Source: Hyphomicrobium sp. (lineage in GTDB: Bacteria; Pseudomonadota; Alphaproteobacteria; Rhizobiales; Hyphomicrobiaceae). Taken from it: a stretch of 27,510 nt of DNA. The stretch spans positions 1 through 27,510 of the forward strand of contig JAUWCP010000005.1 of the NCBI GenBank assembly GCA_030609245.1. The letters are read 5' to 3'. The notes beneath the pieces are model-generated. The model did no database searches. It was given only the letters and a program-made list of their open reading frames with translations, and had not been told where the DNA came from. Below, piece after piece: positions 15,341-23,332 of the stretch. Both the position numbers and the translations under genes were made by a program. Position 1 is the stretch's first letter, and each line of letters opens with the position of its first letter.

Positions 15341-15922
15341 TTAATCGGAGGTAGCGGGCACCCGAGACATACGATGGGCCTGCCACTCGCGGATCAAGTT
15401 CCTCGAAATATAGTAGAAGATGGCCGCTGTCAGCAGGCCCAATGGCAAACTGCCCGCCAACATGGGCAATAGCAACGGCCACAGCAGGGCAGCCGTGGCA
15501 TTAAGCAATTCTGGCGAACGCTCCAACAACGCCGCCCACAAAAGCATGACGTTTTGCTCGAAGTGGCCTGAATCAAGGACCCAATCCAGCCTGACGATCT
15601 GCAGGCCCATGGCATAGGTCGACGTCCAAATTATTGGCCAGCTCACCGGATTGCCGAAGAACGTGCCGAGCACAGCGGCCGGAACGCTTGCGCGCAAAAG
15701 ACCGGCAATCAGCGCGGCGATCAGCATCTGCGCCCCAAGCAGAGGCGTTATCGAGATAAAAACCCCCACCGCGCAGCCTAGTGCCACCTCATGCGGGCTC
15801 GCCCGTAGGCGCTTCAATTGGTGCGCCGGAAAACATTTTCGTATCAACCGCTTATACCACAGGCTGCGCGTGCCGCGTCCGCCATCCGTACCTGGCTTTC
15901 TTGCATCACGACCGAGCAACAT
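15341..15922 (-). CDS. DUF2062 membrane protein
   Basis: A 193-aa integral membrane protein of the DUF2062 family. After a basic N-terminal region (YKRLIRKCFPAHQLKRLR) comes the family core SPHEVALGCAVGVFISITP, a hydrophobic helix, and the signature LGTFFGNPVSWPIIW. A last pair of helices lies near 150–180. The function of this family is not established. The frame extends to a TTG at 16000 inside the rsh coding end, but the ATG at 15922 with a nearby GGA and a family-like N-terminus is preferred. That leaves 58 bases after rsh. Its place in the rpoZ–recO operon is common in Rhizobiales. Confidence 0.87.
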   Translation of the reverse strand: MLLGRDARKPGTDGGRGTRSLWYKRLIRKCFPAHQLKRLRASPHEVALGCAVGVFISITPLLGAQMLIAALIAGLLRASVPAAVLGTFFGNPVSWPIIWTSTYAMGLQIVRLDWVLDSGHFEQNVMLLWAALLERSPELLNATAALLWPLLLPMLAGSLPLGLLTAAIFYYISRNLIREWQAHRMSRVPATSD

Positions 15923-15980
15923 GTTTCCAACGACCCCTACTGCGACCTGTCCCTTGGCCGGCCTACTGCCGAACTTCCTA

Positions 15981-18218
15981 TCAATCAAACACGCGCTCAA
16001 CCTTGTTGACTACCGCTTTTTCGCGAAGTCCTGTGATGATGTGGTTTAGATGCACCAGATCCAGGACCTCAAGCTCAATACGCATCTCCGTAAAATCGGA
16101 CGCGCGGCGTACCATACGCACGTTATCGATATTACCGCCCCCCTCACCAATCACGTTGGCGATCTGTGCCAACGAGCCCGGCTCGTTGAGGGCCGTAACG
16201 TTGATACGAGCAGGAAAGCGCTGCGGTGTATCTGGATCTATATCCCAGGTAACATCGATCCAGCCTTCGTGCTCGAATTCCTTCAGCCGCGGAGAGTGGA
16301 TCTGGAAGATCCGGATCCCTTCCCCAGGCGTCAGCACGCCGACGATGCGATCGCCGGGGACCGCACCGCCTGGCTCAAAGTTCACCGGCAAATCGTCCTT
16401 CACCCCGCGAATGGCTAGGCCGCCGAGTCCCTTCGGCTCTTGATCTGCCCGGAACTTCAGGCTCAACACCCGATCGATATTGAACCAGCCGTCCTGGCCG
16501 CTTGCGCGTCCGAAACGGCGCGTACGCCGATAGGCCTCCTTTTTCGGCTCTTTCGCCGCAGCATCAGGGATGGTCGCGCGCAAGACATCGATGATTGGTA
16601 ACTCGTTGCGCCCGACGGCAGCCAGCGCATCCTCAAGTGACTTTTGGCCCAACCGCGGCAATGCCTTCATGAGGACCTCGTCCGTCAGCTCTTCGCCGAC
16701 CCGTTCGAAACGAGAGGCAATCAAGCGGCGGCCCAGCTCACTGTATTGCTCACGCAGCGCATCGCGCGCGGCCCTGCGGATGGCCGAACGTGCACGACCG
16801 GTCACCATAAAATTTTCCCAGGCAGCAGGCGGTCTGTGGTTGTCCGAGGTTTCGATTTCCACCTCGTCGCCATTGCGCAGCTGTGTATCGATCGGCACTT
16901 GGCGGCCGTTGACGAAGGCCCCCACTGCTGCGTTGCCAACGTCGGTATGCACCGCAAAAGCGAAATCGAGCGGCGTCGCCCCGCGGGGCAGCGCGATGAG
17001 ACGTCCCTTGGGCGTGAAGCAGAAGACCTGGTCTTTGAAAAGCTCCAGCTTCGTGTGCTCTAGGAATTCCTCAGGATTGGCGCCTTCAAGCAGCGTTTCG
17101 ACAAGTCGGCGCAACCACAGGTAAGGACCGCTATCTTTCTCAAGCTCAACCGCGTTCTTGGGCGCTGTCTGCCCGTTCGTGCGCCCCGTATCCTTATAGA
17201 ATGCATGCGCGGCCACCCCATACTCGGCGATCTCGTGCATCGCGCGAGTGCGGATTTGCAGCTCGACGCGCTGATGGCGCGGGCCGACCACGGTCGTGTG
17301 GATCGACTGATAATTGTTCCGCTTTGGCGTGGAAATGTAATCTTTGAAGCGCCCAGGCACCGTGCGCCAGGTTGTATGCGAGACGCCGAGCACGCGATAG
17401 CAGTCATCGATTGAATCGACGACCACGCGAAACGCGTAGATGTCGGACAATTGCTCCAGGCTGATCTGCTTGTTGGCCATCTTGCTCCAGATGGCGTAGG
17501 GCTTCTTCTCCCTGCCGGCGACCTCCGCCTTGATGCCGACCTCTTCCAGCTTGCCAGCGAGTGCGGCGCGAATGTCCTCCACGAGCCCTTCGTTGGACTT
17601 TCTCAACTCAGTGAGCTTCTCGGTCACCGTGGTGTAGGCTTCAGGGTTGAGCCAGCGGAACGCGTGATCCTCCAGCTCCTCGCGCATCGCTTCCATGCCC
17701 ATGCGGCTGGCGAGCGGCGCATAGATGTCGATCGTCTCTTCCGCATTGCGCTTACGCGTTTCGGGCTTCACATGCTCAAGTGTGCGCATGTTGTGCAGCC
17801 GGTCGGCAAGCTTCACCAAGAGCACGCGAATGTCGCTCGAGATTGCGACGAGCAACTTGCGGAAATTCTCGGCCTGCTCCGCCTTCTTGGACACGAGATC
17901 CAAGCGCCGGATCTTTGTCAGCCCATCGACAAGCGAGCCAATCTCGGAACCGAACAGCTGATCAACTTCTGCCCGCGTGGCTTCGGTATCCTCAATGACA
18001 TCGTGCAACAGCGCCGTCACGATCGTTGCGCCATCGAGTTTGAGGTCGGTAAGGATGGCTGCGACTTCGAGGGGGTGTGAAAAATACGGGTCGCCGGAGG
18101 CGCGCTTCTGGTGGCCGTGCGCCTTCATTGCATAGACGTAGGCGCGGTTAAGAAGCGCCTCGTCCGCCTTAGGGTCGTAATTTAGAACCCTCTCGACGAG
18201 TTCATATTGCCGCATCAT
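15981..18218 (-). CDS. rsh: Bifunctional (p)ppGpp synthetase/hydrolase (RelA/SpoT homologue)
   Basis: Controls the stringent response by making and degrading (p)ppGpp. Domain order in the 745-aa protein: an intact HD hydrolase (H48 in YFSHPLE, HD at 72–73, ED at 76–77, then KLADRLHNMRTL), a synthetase domain with RFKDYISTPKRNNYQSIHT and ELQIRTRAMHEIAEYGVAAH, a TGS domain (CFTPKGRLIALPRGATPLDF), and a C-terminal ACT domain (ALNEPGSLAQIANVIGEGGG). Both active sites look complete, as in the single Rsh of most alphaproteobacteria. The frame continues 12 bases to a GTG, but AAGGAG touches that codon, so the ATG at 18218 is the better start. It follows rpoZ by 108 bases; omega and ppGpp act together on RNA polymerase. 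Confidence 0.97.
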   Translation of the reverse strand: MMRQYELVERVLNYDPKADEALLNRAYVYAMKAHGHQKRASGDPYFSHPLEVAAILTDLKLDGATIVTALLHDVIEDTEATRAEVDQLFGSEIGSLVDGLTKIRRLDLVSKKAEQAENFRKLLVAISSDIRVLLVKLADRLHNMRTLEHVKPETRKRNAEETIDIYAPLASRMGMEAMREELEDHAFRWLNPEAYTTVTEKLTELRKSNEGLVEDIRAALAGKLEEVGIKAEVAGREKKPYAIWSKMANKQISLEQLSDIYAFRVVVDSIDDCYRVLGVSHTTWRTVPGRFKDYISTPKRNNYQSIHTTVVGPRHQRVELQIRTRAMHEIAEYGVAAHAFYKDTGRTNGQTAPKNAVELEKDSGPYLWLRRLVETLLEGANPEEFLEHTKLELFKDQVFCFTPKGRLIALPRGATPLDFAFAVHTDVGNAAVGAFVNGRQVPIDTQLRNGDEVEIETSDNHRPPAAWENFMVTGRARSAIRRAARDALREQYSELGRRLIASRFERVGEELTDEVLMKALPRLGQKSLEDALAAVGRNELPIIDVLRATIPDAAAKEPKKEAYRRTRRFGRASGQDGWFNIDRVLSLKFRADQEPKGLGGLAIRGVKDDLPVNFEPGGAVPGDRIVGVLTPGEGIRIFQIHSPRLKEFEHEGWIDVTWDIDPDTPQRFPARINVTALNEPGSLAQIANVIGEGGGNIDNVRMVRRASDFTEMRIELEVLDLVHLNHIITGLREKAVVNKVERVFD

Positions 18219-18326
18219 CGTCCGCCACACTCCTTGGGCGGATACTACCAGGAACCCAGTAACGTTGGTTCTCCCAACGCCTTCAGCACTAGGCCGCCTG
18301 GCTTGGCCGAAACCGTAGCTCGCGTG

Positions 18327-18764
18327 TTAGCGAGCGTTCCGGTCCCGATCGCGCACGCCACTCGGTCCACCATTCGCGGACGGCTCCGAAGGCGTCATGC
18401 TCTCCAAGCCGCGCAGAAGCTGCTCTTCCGTCATCACGTCGACGACCGTATCGCTGCTCTCATCGTCGCGACCCAGCACGGGCGCGCGCCGCTCCGGCGG
18501 CAACAGCGGTGCTGCAACAGCCTCGGGCTCGTCCACCTCAACGTTTTTCTGGATTGAGTGAATGAAAGCTTCGCGCAAATCCTCCGGCGGAACGGTCCGC
18601 TCGGCAATCTCACGCAGCGCAATAACCGGGTTCTTGTCCTCATTGACCGGCACCGTCATGGCGCTGCCGTCTGCGATCGACCGCGCACGATGCGCAGCCA
18701 AGAGAACCAGCTCGAAACGATTGGGGACCTTGTCCACACAGTCTTCGACTGTAACGCGTGCCAT
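18327..18764 (-). CDS. rpoZ: RNA polymerase omega subunit
   Basis: Smallest RNA polymerase subunit; it helps fold and hold beta' and in E. coli forms part of a ppGpp site. The first 60 residues carry the omega signature: MARVTVEDCVDKVPNRFELV, AAHRARSIADG, NPVIALREIA. The remaining 85 residues form an acidic, low-complexity tail ending in a Arg/Asp-rich stretch. At 145 aa it is longer than E. coli omega (91 aa) but in the range seen in Rhizobiales. The start codon is preceded by GAGGGG, which sits in the loop of a small hairpin. It is the first gene of the operon leading to rsh, recO and the genes between. Confidence 0.95.
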   Translation of the reverse strand: MARVTVEDCVDKVPNRFELVLLAAHRARSIADGSAMTVPVNEDKNPVIALREIAERTVPPEDLREAFIHSIQKNVEVDEPEAVAAPLLPPERRAPVLGRDDESSDTVVDVMTEEQLLRGLESMTPSEPSANGGPSGVRDRDRNAR

Positions 18765-19195
18765 TCTTTAGCACCCCTCGTGCTATTGCAGATTGAACTG
18801 GGAGACGAGAAACGACCCGCGCAAGCAAAACCGCGCCCGCTTCCTCTTGCTCTTTAGTCGCATGAAACAGTGAGCAAATCAAGACGAGTAGCGGTGGGGT
18901 AAAGGGACGCTGCCCAACGAGTTAACGCAAGGCGTGCACAGAGCAGTTTGGCCGAGACCTTGGCAAATTATGATTAGATTCGATGGGGTGCCTTAGTTGC
19001 ATAGAATTCTGTCTGCTGTTTACTATAGTGCTTCACATTGTCGCTTAACGAGAAATTGGGGGAATTCTTTGCCAGCGTAGAGTGATAAGGAACAGTTGTT
19101 TATCGATAGGCCGGTCACTTCGGCGGGACAGGCCAATTCTTTCAAAACGTCACGGCTGAATCTTTCTCAGCACTTCCGTCCTTGAAGGTGAATAA
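18765..19195. promoter_or_regulatory. Divergent promoter region, rpoZ and NYN gene (431 bases)
   Basis: No gene is seen here. The region must hold the promoter of the long rpoZ operon and that of the NYN gene. Weak sigma-70-like candidates: for rpoZ, CTTGAT (18883–18878, minus strand) and GACTAA (18859–18854), 18-base spacer; for the NYN gene, TTGCAT (18997–19002) and TACTAT (19021–19026), 18-base spacer. The part from 18965 to 19110 is visibly AT-richer than the flanking genes. Both promoter calls are tentative. Confidence 0.35.
18770..18784 (-). promoter_or_regulatory. Hairpin presenting the rpoZ Shine–Dalgarno in its loop
   Basis: AGCAC (18770–18774) and GTGCT (18780–18784) are perfect complements with a 5-base spacer. 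In the rpoZ mRNA the GAGGGG ribosome site lies in the loop and first stem base, 5 bases before the start codon region. This could tune rpoZ translation. A 5-bp stem is short and may be chance. Confidence 0.3.
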
Positions 19196-19834
19196 ATGCA
19201 TTTCTACCAGACCGAACGGATTGCTCTGTTCATTGATGGAGCCAATCTCTACGCAACCGCCAAGTCGCTCGGCTTTGACATCGACTACAAGCGCCTGCTC
19301 TCCCTATTTCGTGAGAAGGGTCAATTGATCCGCGCGCTCTACTACACGGCACTTGCCGAAGACCAAGAATATTCCTCCATCCGCCCCTTGATCGATTGGT
19401 TCGATTACAATGGCTTCACGATGGTCACCAAACCGACCAAGGAATTCACGGACGCCTCCGGCCGCCGCAAAATCAAAGGAAACATGGACATCGAGCTGGC
19501 GGTTGACGCCATGCGGCTTGCCGAAAACCTCGATCACATCGTGATCTTCTCCGGAGACGGTGATTTCCGTAGCCTCGTCAGCGTGCTGCAGGAGATGGGC
19601 AAGCGCGTGAGTGTGGTGTCTACATTGCAGACGCAGCCGCCTATGGTCGCCGACGAGCTACGCCGCCAGGCCGACCAGTTCATCGACATTGCCGACCTTG
19701 AGCAGCTCATCTGCCGCGACCAAGCCAGCAGACCAATACGCGATGGGCGATCGTTTGGTGCGCGCAGCTCCGACTATGGTTCTCGCCAAACGGCGGCCTA
19801 CCAGGACTCCGATGACCTCTCCGAGGAGGTCTAG
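19196..19834 (+). CDS. NYN domain protein (LabA/DUF88-like putative RNase)
   Basis: A 212-aa protein with a PIN-like NYN domain over about residues 8–170. Such domains bind metal through conserved aspartates and are thought to cleave RNA. The acidic residues are visible: D14 in ALFIDGANLY, D96 in KGNMDIELAVDAM, and D119 and D121 in FSGDGDFRSLV. The LabA-like subgroup is common in alphaproteobacteria. The last 40 residues are polar and probably disordered. AAGGTG lies 5 bases before the ATG. The gene starts a plus-strand unit with the uracil-DNA glycosylase 12 bases downstream. RNA substrate and biological role are unknown. Confidence 0.9.
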   Translation: MHFYQTERIALFIDGANLYATAKSLGFDIDYKRLLSLFREKGQLIRALYYTALAEDQEYSSIRPLIDWFDYNGFTMVTKPTKEFTDASGRRKIKGNMDIELAVDAMRLAENLDHIVIFSGDGDFRSLVSVLQEMGKRVSVVSTLQTQPPMVADELRRQADQFIDIADLEQLICRDQASRPIRDGRSFGARSSDYGSRQTAAYQDSDDLSEEV

Positions 19835-19846
19835 CGGGCGCGTGGC

Positions 19847-20533
19847 ATGGGCGCGCGCCCGGATACCGCGGCACCGCTTGGCCCTGAGCCGCCTAAACTG
19901 TGCGGGTTGTGCCCGCGGCTTGGCGCCTTTCGCGATGCCAACCGAATAAAGGCCCCATCTTGGTTCAACGGAGCGGTTCCCTCTTTCGGGAATACGGGTG
20001 CACGCCTTCTCATCGTCGGCCTTGCACCCGGCCTAAAGGGCGCAAATCGCACCGGCCGCCCGTTTACCGGCGATTACGCCGGCGAGCTTCTCTATGCCAC
20101 GCTTCTGGAGTTCGGCTTCGCCAATGGCCGCTACGAGGCGCGCATCGACGACAGTCTCCAACTCGTCGACTGCATGATCACCAACGCCGTGCGCTGCGTG
20201 CCACCAGAAAACAAGCCGACACCCGCCGAGATCACCACATGCCGCCGCTACCTTGCGGCCCGCATCGCGCAGATGCCCAACCTTGAGGCAATTGTCGCGC
20301 TCGGCCGCGTGGCCCACGACAGCACACTCTCAGCCCTCGAGTGCCGCAAGTCGAGCTTCCCATTCGCCCACGCCGCGCGCCACGCGTTGCCATCAAAAGT
20401 GGTGCTATTCGATAGCTTCCATTGCTCACGCTACAACACCAACACGCGCCGGCTGACACCTGAAATGTTCCAAGCCGTCTTTGCGGCCGTTCGCGACGTG
20501 GTTCCCTCGCAGCAGCCGTCCCGGCGATCTTGA
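19847..20533 (+). CDS. Family 5 uracil-DNA glycosylase (UDGb type)
   Basis: Removes uracil, and in studied family members hypoxanthine or other deaminated bases, from DNA to start base excision repair. The 228-aa protein has motif 1 GLAPGLKGANRTGRPF (58–73), which lacks the polar Asp/Asn of family 1 and 4 enzymes and is typical of family 5, and motif 2 HCSRYNTNT (192–200). Four cysteines, C19 and C22 (CGLC), C117 and C132, are placed to hold the [4Fe-4S] cluster known in families 4 and 5. It begins 12 bases after the NYN gene, so the two are probably cotranscribed. The ATG lacks a close ribosome site; the GAGGAGG at the end of the NYN gene is about 18 bases away, suggesting coupling. Confidence 0.9.
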   Translation: MGARPDTAAPLGPEPPKLCGLCPRLGAFRDANRIKAPSWFNGAVPSFGNTGARLLIVGLAPGLKGANRTGRPFTGDYAGELLYATLLEFGFANGRYEARIDDSLQLVDCMITNAVRCVPPENKPTPAEITTCRRYLAARIAQMPNLEAIVALGRVAHDSTLSALECRKSSFPFAHAARHALPSKVVLFDSFHCSRYNTNTRRLTPEMFQAVFAAVRDVVPSQQPSRRS

Positions 20534-20667
20534 GCGGACGCCTCCGCCCTTCACAATTGATGCGCAAAGGCGATTCCGCACGCCTGACCGCTTTTCTCAC
20601 CTGGCAAGCTTTTTCCTACGCAGACCTCGCACTCCTTACATTCAAAGCGTGGTATGAATGATATGAG

Positions 20668-20696
20668 AGATCGATGCGCTTGATCGCTTTCGATCT
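20668..20696. repeat. 7-bp inverted repeat before the DUF3775 gene
   Basis: AGATCGA (20668–20674) and TCGATCT (20690–20696) are perfect complements 15 bases apart, ending directly before the GGAG ribosome site of the next gene. It may be a leader structure or an operator; chance is also possible. Confidence 0.25.
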
Positions 20697-20702
20697 GGAG
20701 AA

Positions 20703-21119
20703 ATGATCGACATGGCGATCGACATTGCCCCCGAGAAAGTGGCCCACGTCATCATCAAGGCACGTGAATACGATGCCAAGGTCGGTGCGTGGAACGACAA
20801 TTCCCAGGAGGGCGATGCCAGCGAGGATCCCAGCTCCATCCTAGAGAGCTTCGTCAATGATCCCACGCGTGCCGAGGTTACAGGTTTCATCGAAGCATTG
20901 AACGATGACGAGCAAGCCAATCTCGTCGCGCTTGCCTGGGTCGGGCGCGGAACGTTCGAGAAAGAGGAATTCGACGAAGCGGTCGAGACAGCCCGAACGG
21001 AAAAGATCAACTTGACGTCATCCTATCTCCTGAGCCTGCCCCTTCTTGCTGACTATCTTGAGGAAGGATTGGAGAAGTTGGGATTTGCGGTGGACGACAT
21101 CGAGAGCGACGTGCTCTAG
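20703..21119 (+). CDS. DUF3775 domain protein
   Basis: A 138-aa acidic, cysteine-free cytosolic protein. The C-terminal two thirds match the DUF3775 pattern: a helix with LNDDEQANLVALAWVGRGTF, then EEFDEAVETAR and SSYLLSLPLLADYLEEGLEKLG. The family has no known function and is frequent in alphaproteobacteria. GGAG lies only a few bases before the first ATG; a second ATG at 20712 is better spaced, so the true start may be there. It stands 169 bases after the uracil-DNA glycosylase and may have its own promoter. Its TAG shares the palindrome CTAG with the stop of the opposing peroxiredoxin-like gene. Confidence 0.85.
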   Translation: MIDMAIDIAPEKVAHVIIKAREYDAKVGAWNDNSQEGDASEDPSSILESFVNDPTRAEVTGFIEALNDDEQANLVALAWVGRGTFEKEEFDEAVETARTEKINLTSSYLLSLPLLADYLEEGLEKLGFAVDDIESDVL

Positions 21120-21667
21120 GCCGCGCCGGGCAATCCAGTCTGCGTGAGCCAAGCAAAAACCTCAAGCACATGGGCTGCTGGCGTAGGCACCGGGTAGAAG
21201 ACGTGCTCTATTCGTCCATCGCGGACAATGAGGGTCAGGCGTTTAAGATACGCCACGCCGCCGGTCTCGAATGCGGGCAGCTTTAGCGCCTTCTGGAGCA
21301 AGAACGCTTCGTCACTCAGGATCGCAAAGGCAACATTGAGCCGGTCTGCAAATTCGCGCTGGTGTTCGCTCCCCTGCGTGCTGACACCGACTACCGCGAC
21401 GTCTATGTCCCGAAAAGCTGGGTAGTGGTCGCGAAAGCCCTCCGCCTCCGGCGTCGACCCGTGCGCGCCGAGGATATCGTCCCACCCGGGTGGATCGGCC
21501 AAGCCAGGACGCCCGGTCCACGGATAAAAATAAATGACGGCCGTACCCGATTGCGCGCTGAGATTGAGCGTCCCCCCTAGCGTGGAGGGCAATGCCACGT
21601 TGGGAAGCGACAGGCCCCGTACGAGGTGGCGCGCACCGTCGTCATTGACCGGCGCATGAGGCGGCAT
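21116..21667 (-). CDS. Peroxiredoxin-like protein lacking all cysteines
   Basis: A 183-aa protein with the thioredoxin-like fold of the peroxiredoxin (redoxin/AhpC-TSA) family. Recognisable parts are VIYFYPWTGRPG, PPGWDDILGAHGSTPEAEGF, VVGVSTQGSEHQREFADRL, AILSDEAFLLQKALKLP and FETGGVAYLKRLTLIVRDG. Relatives I recall carry GCTPQSC at the active site; here the same place reads GSTPEAE, so the peroxidatic cysteine position is S71 and the second cysteine position is E76. The whole protein has no cysteine. It therefore cannot use normal thiol peroxidase chemistry and may be a binding or regulatory relative. Its ATG overlaps the smpB stop (TGATG), so it is coupled to smpB. Fold is confident, activity is not. 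Confidence 0.82.
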   Translation of the reverse strand: MPPHAPVNDDGARHLVRGLSLPNVALPSTLGGTLNLSAQSGTAVIYFYPWTGRPGLADPPGWDDILGAHGSTPEAEGFRDHYPAFRDIDVAVVGVSTQGSEHQREFADRLNVAFAILSDEAFLLQKALKLPAFETGGVAYLKRLTLIVRDGRIEHVFYPVPTPAAHVLEVFAWLTQTGLPGAA

Positions 21668-22143
21668 CAGCCCTTTTCCCGCATCAGCCGCGCCTTCTCA
21701 CGGTTCCAGTCGCGCTTCTTGGCCACCGCGCGCTTGTCATGCAGCTTTTTGCCTTGCGCCAATGCAAGCTTCAGTTTGGCAATCCCGCGCGGATTGAAAT
21801 AGAGCTCCAGCGGGATGAGCGTCATGCCCCGGCGCTGCATGGCGATCGTAAATTTGTGAATTTCCTTCTTGTGCAGAAGCAGGCGGCGCTTGCGGCGCGG
21901 CTCATGCTGAAAGAAGCGGCCGGCACCCTGATACTCGGGAATGTACGCATTGATGAGCCACAAGCCGTCCTCCTCGGAGGACGCGTAGCTCTCGGCGATA
22001 TTGGCTTGACCACGGCGCAAAGATTTCACCTCCGTTCCCGTCAGCTGCAGGCCGGCCTCATAGGTCTCGGTAATGAAGTATTCGTGGCGTGCCTGCCGGT
22101 TCTCGGCAACGATACGGCGACCGTCGTCCTTTCTGGACGCCAT
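21667..22143 (-). CDS. smpB: SsrA-binding protein SmpB
   Basis: Binds tmRNA and delivers it to stalled ribosomes for trans-translation. The 158-aa protein shows the family pattern: AENRQARHEYFITETYEAGL, GTEVKSLRRGQANI, the AYIPEY segment, and a basic C-terminal tail with GKKLHDKRAVAKKRDWNREK that enters the decoding centre. AAGGAG lies about 11 bases before the ATG. It follows dapA by 41 bases on the same strand, the usual alphaproteobacterial dapA–smpB arrangement. The tmRNA gene itself is not visible in the window. Confidence 0.96.
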   Translation of the reverse strand: MASRKDDGRRIVAENRQARHEYFITETYEAGLQLTGTEVKSLRRGQANIAESYASSEEDGLWLINAYIPEYQGAGRFFQHEPRRKRRLLLHKKEIHKFTIAMQRRGMTLIPLELYFNPRGIAKLKLALAQGKKLHDKRAVAKKRDWNREKARLMREKG

Positions 22144-22184
22144 GGCCTTTGCAGCTCCTTGTTAGTTGGGTTGTCTTGCGCGCC

Positions 22185-23075
22185 CTATTCGGCCGCCTTG
22201 ACCTGAATAAGACCGGCCTTGGCAAGGGCGGCATCAATCATCGCCTTGGATGTTTCCGCAATCGGCACCAGCGGCAGCCGCACTTCAGGCCCGCAAAGAC
22301 CAAGGCGCCACGCAGCATATTTCACCGGCCCCGGGCTCGACTCGCAGAACAACACATCGTGCAGCGGCATCAGCCGGTCCTGGAGTGCGAGCGCGCGCTC
22401 AAATTCACCCCCAAGGCAAGCATTTTGGAAATCTGCGCAAAGACGCGGCGCGATGTTGGAGGTCACCGAGATGCAGCCTTGACCACCGTGCGCCATGAAG
22501 CCCAGCGCGGTCGCATCCTCACCCGACAGCATGTTGAACTCGGGCCCCATCGCAGCGCGCTGCTGTGAGGCTCGCGCCAGGTTCGCGGTTGCATCCTTCA
22601 CGCCAACCACGTTCTTGAGTTCATAGCACCGCGCCATGGTCGTGACTGACATGTCGATCACCGAACGGCCGGGAATGTTGTAGATGATGATGGGAATATC
22701 GGCCACATCGTTGATGGCCTTGTAGTGCTGGAAGAGCCCCTCCTGCGTCGGCTTGTTGTAGTAGGGCGTCACGACGAGAACAGCATCAGCGCCGACTTGT
22801 TTGGCGAAACGGGCAAGCTCAACGGCTTCCCCCGTCGCATTCGAGCCGGCACCCGCAATCACAGGCACACGCCTCTTTGCCGTCTCGACCGTCAATTCGA
22901 CGATGCGCTTGTGCTCATCATGCGAAAGTGTCGGGCTCTCCCCGGTCGTGCCAACCGGCACCAGGCCGTGGGTGCCTTCACTGATCTGCCATTCGACGAT
23001 TCGGCAAAACGCCCGCTCGTCGATCTTTCCGTCCTTGAACGGCGTGATCAGTGCCGTGAATGACCCCTTGAACAT
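22185..23075 (-). CDS. dapA: 4-hydroxy-tetrahydrodipicolinate synthase
   Basis: Condenses pyruvate with aspartate semialdehyde, the first committed step to diaminopimelate and lysine, feeding peptidoglycan. The 296-aa TIM-barrel protein has the pyruvate-binding GTTGESPTL (T43, T44), the tyrosine of IIYNIPGR (Y132) and the Schiff-base lysine in VVGVKDATANL (K160), all in the expected places relative to E. coli DapA. A longer frame starts at 23123, but MFKGSFTALITPF is the family start and GGGGAAAAGG precedes it. It is divergent from slt, 257 bases away; both serve cell-wall metabolism. smpB follows in the same direction. Confidence 0.96.
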   Translation of the reverse strand: MFKGSFTALITPFKDGKIDERAFCRIVEWQISEGTHGLVPVGTTGESPTLSHDEHKRIVELTVETAKRRVPVIAGAGSNATGEAVELARFAKQVGADAVLVVTPYYNKPTQEGLFQHYKAINDVADIPIIIYNIPGRSVIDMSVTTMARCYELKNVVGVKDATANLARASQQRAAMGPEFNMLSGEDATALGFMAHGGQGCISVTSNIAPRLCADFQNACLGGEFERALALQDRLMPLHDVLFCESSPGPVKYAAWRLGLCGPEVRLPLVPIAETSKAMIDAALAKAGLIQVKAAE

Positions 23076-23332
23076 GCGCACCTTTTCCCCGAATTCGCGG
23101 CTACTTATCTGTCTTGACGACACCTACCCCCTGATGCCATGCAATTGCCGCATCCAGGGGCATTCTGCAGAAATCGGCAAAACGATTTTTTGTCGCTCGC
23201 CAGCCTGTTTGGTAGTTCTGCGCCGCAACAACGACGTACCACAGCCGCGACTGAATTATCGATCGCGACATTAGAATTTTGATCTTCGCCCCGCAAGCCA
23301 GTGGGCGGCTCTTGCGTGAGGAAGGATAGCAA

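Noticed and set aside
17451..18080. 209-aa plus-strand frame opposite rsh
   Set aside because: Leu/His/Arg-rich mirror frame of the HD domain coding region; no ribosome site or known motif.
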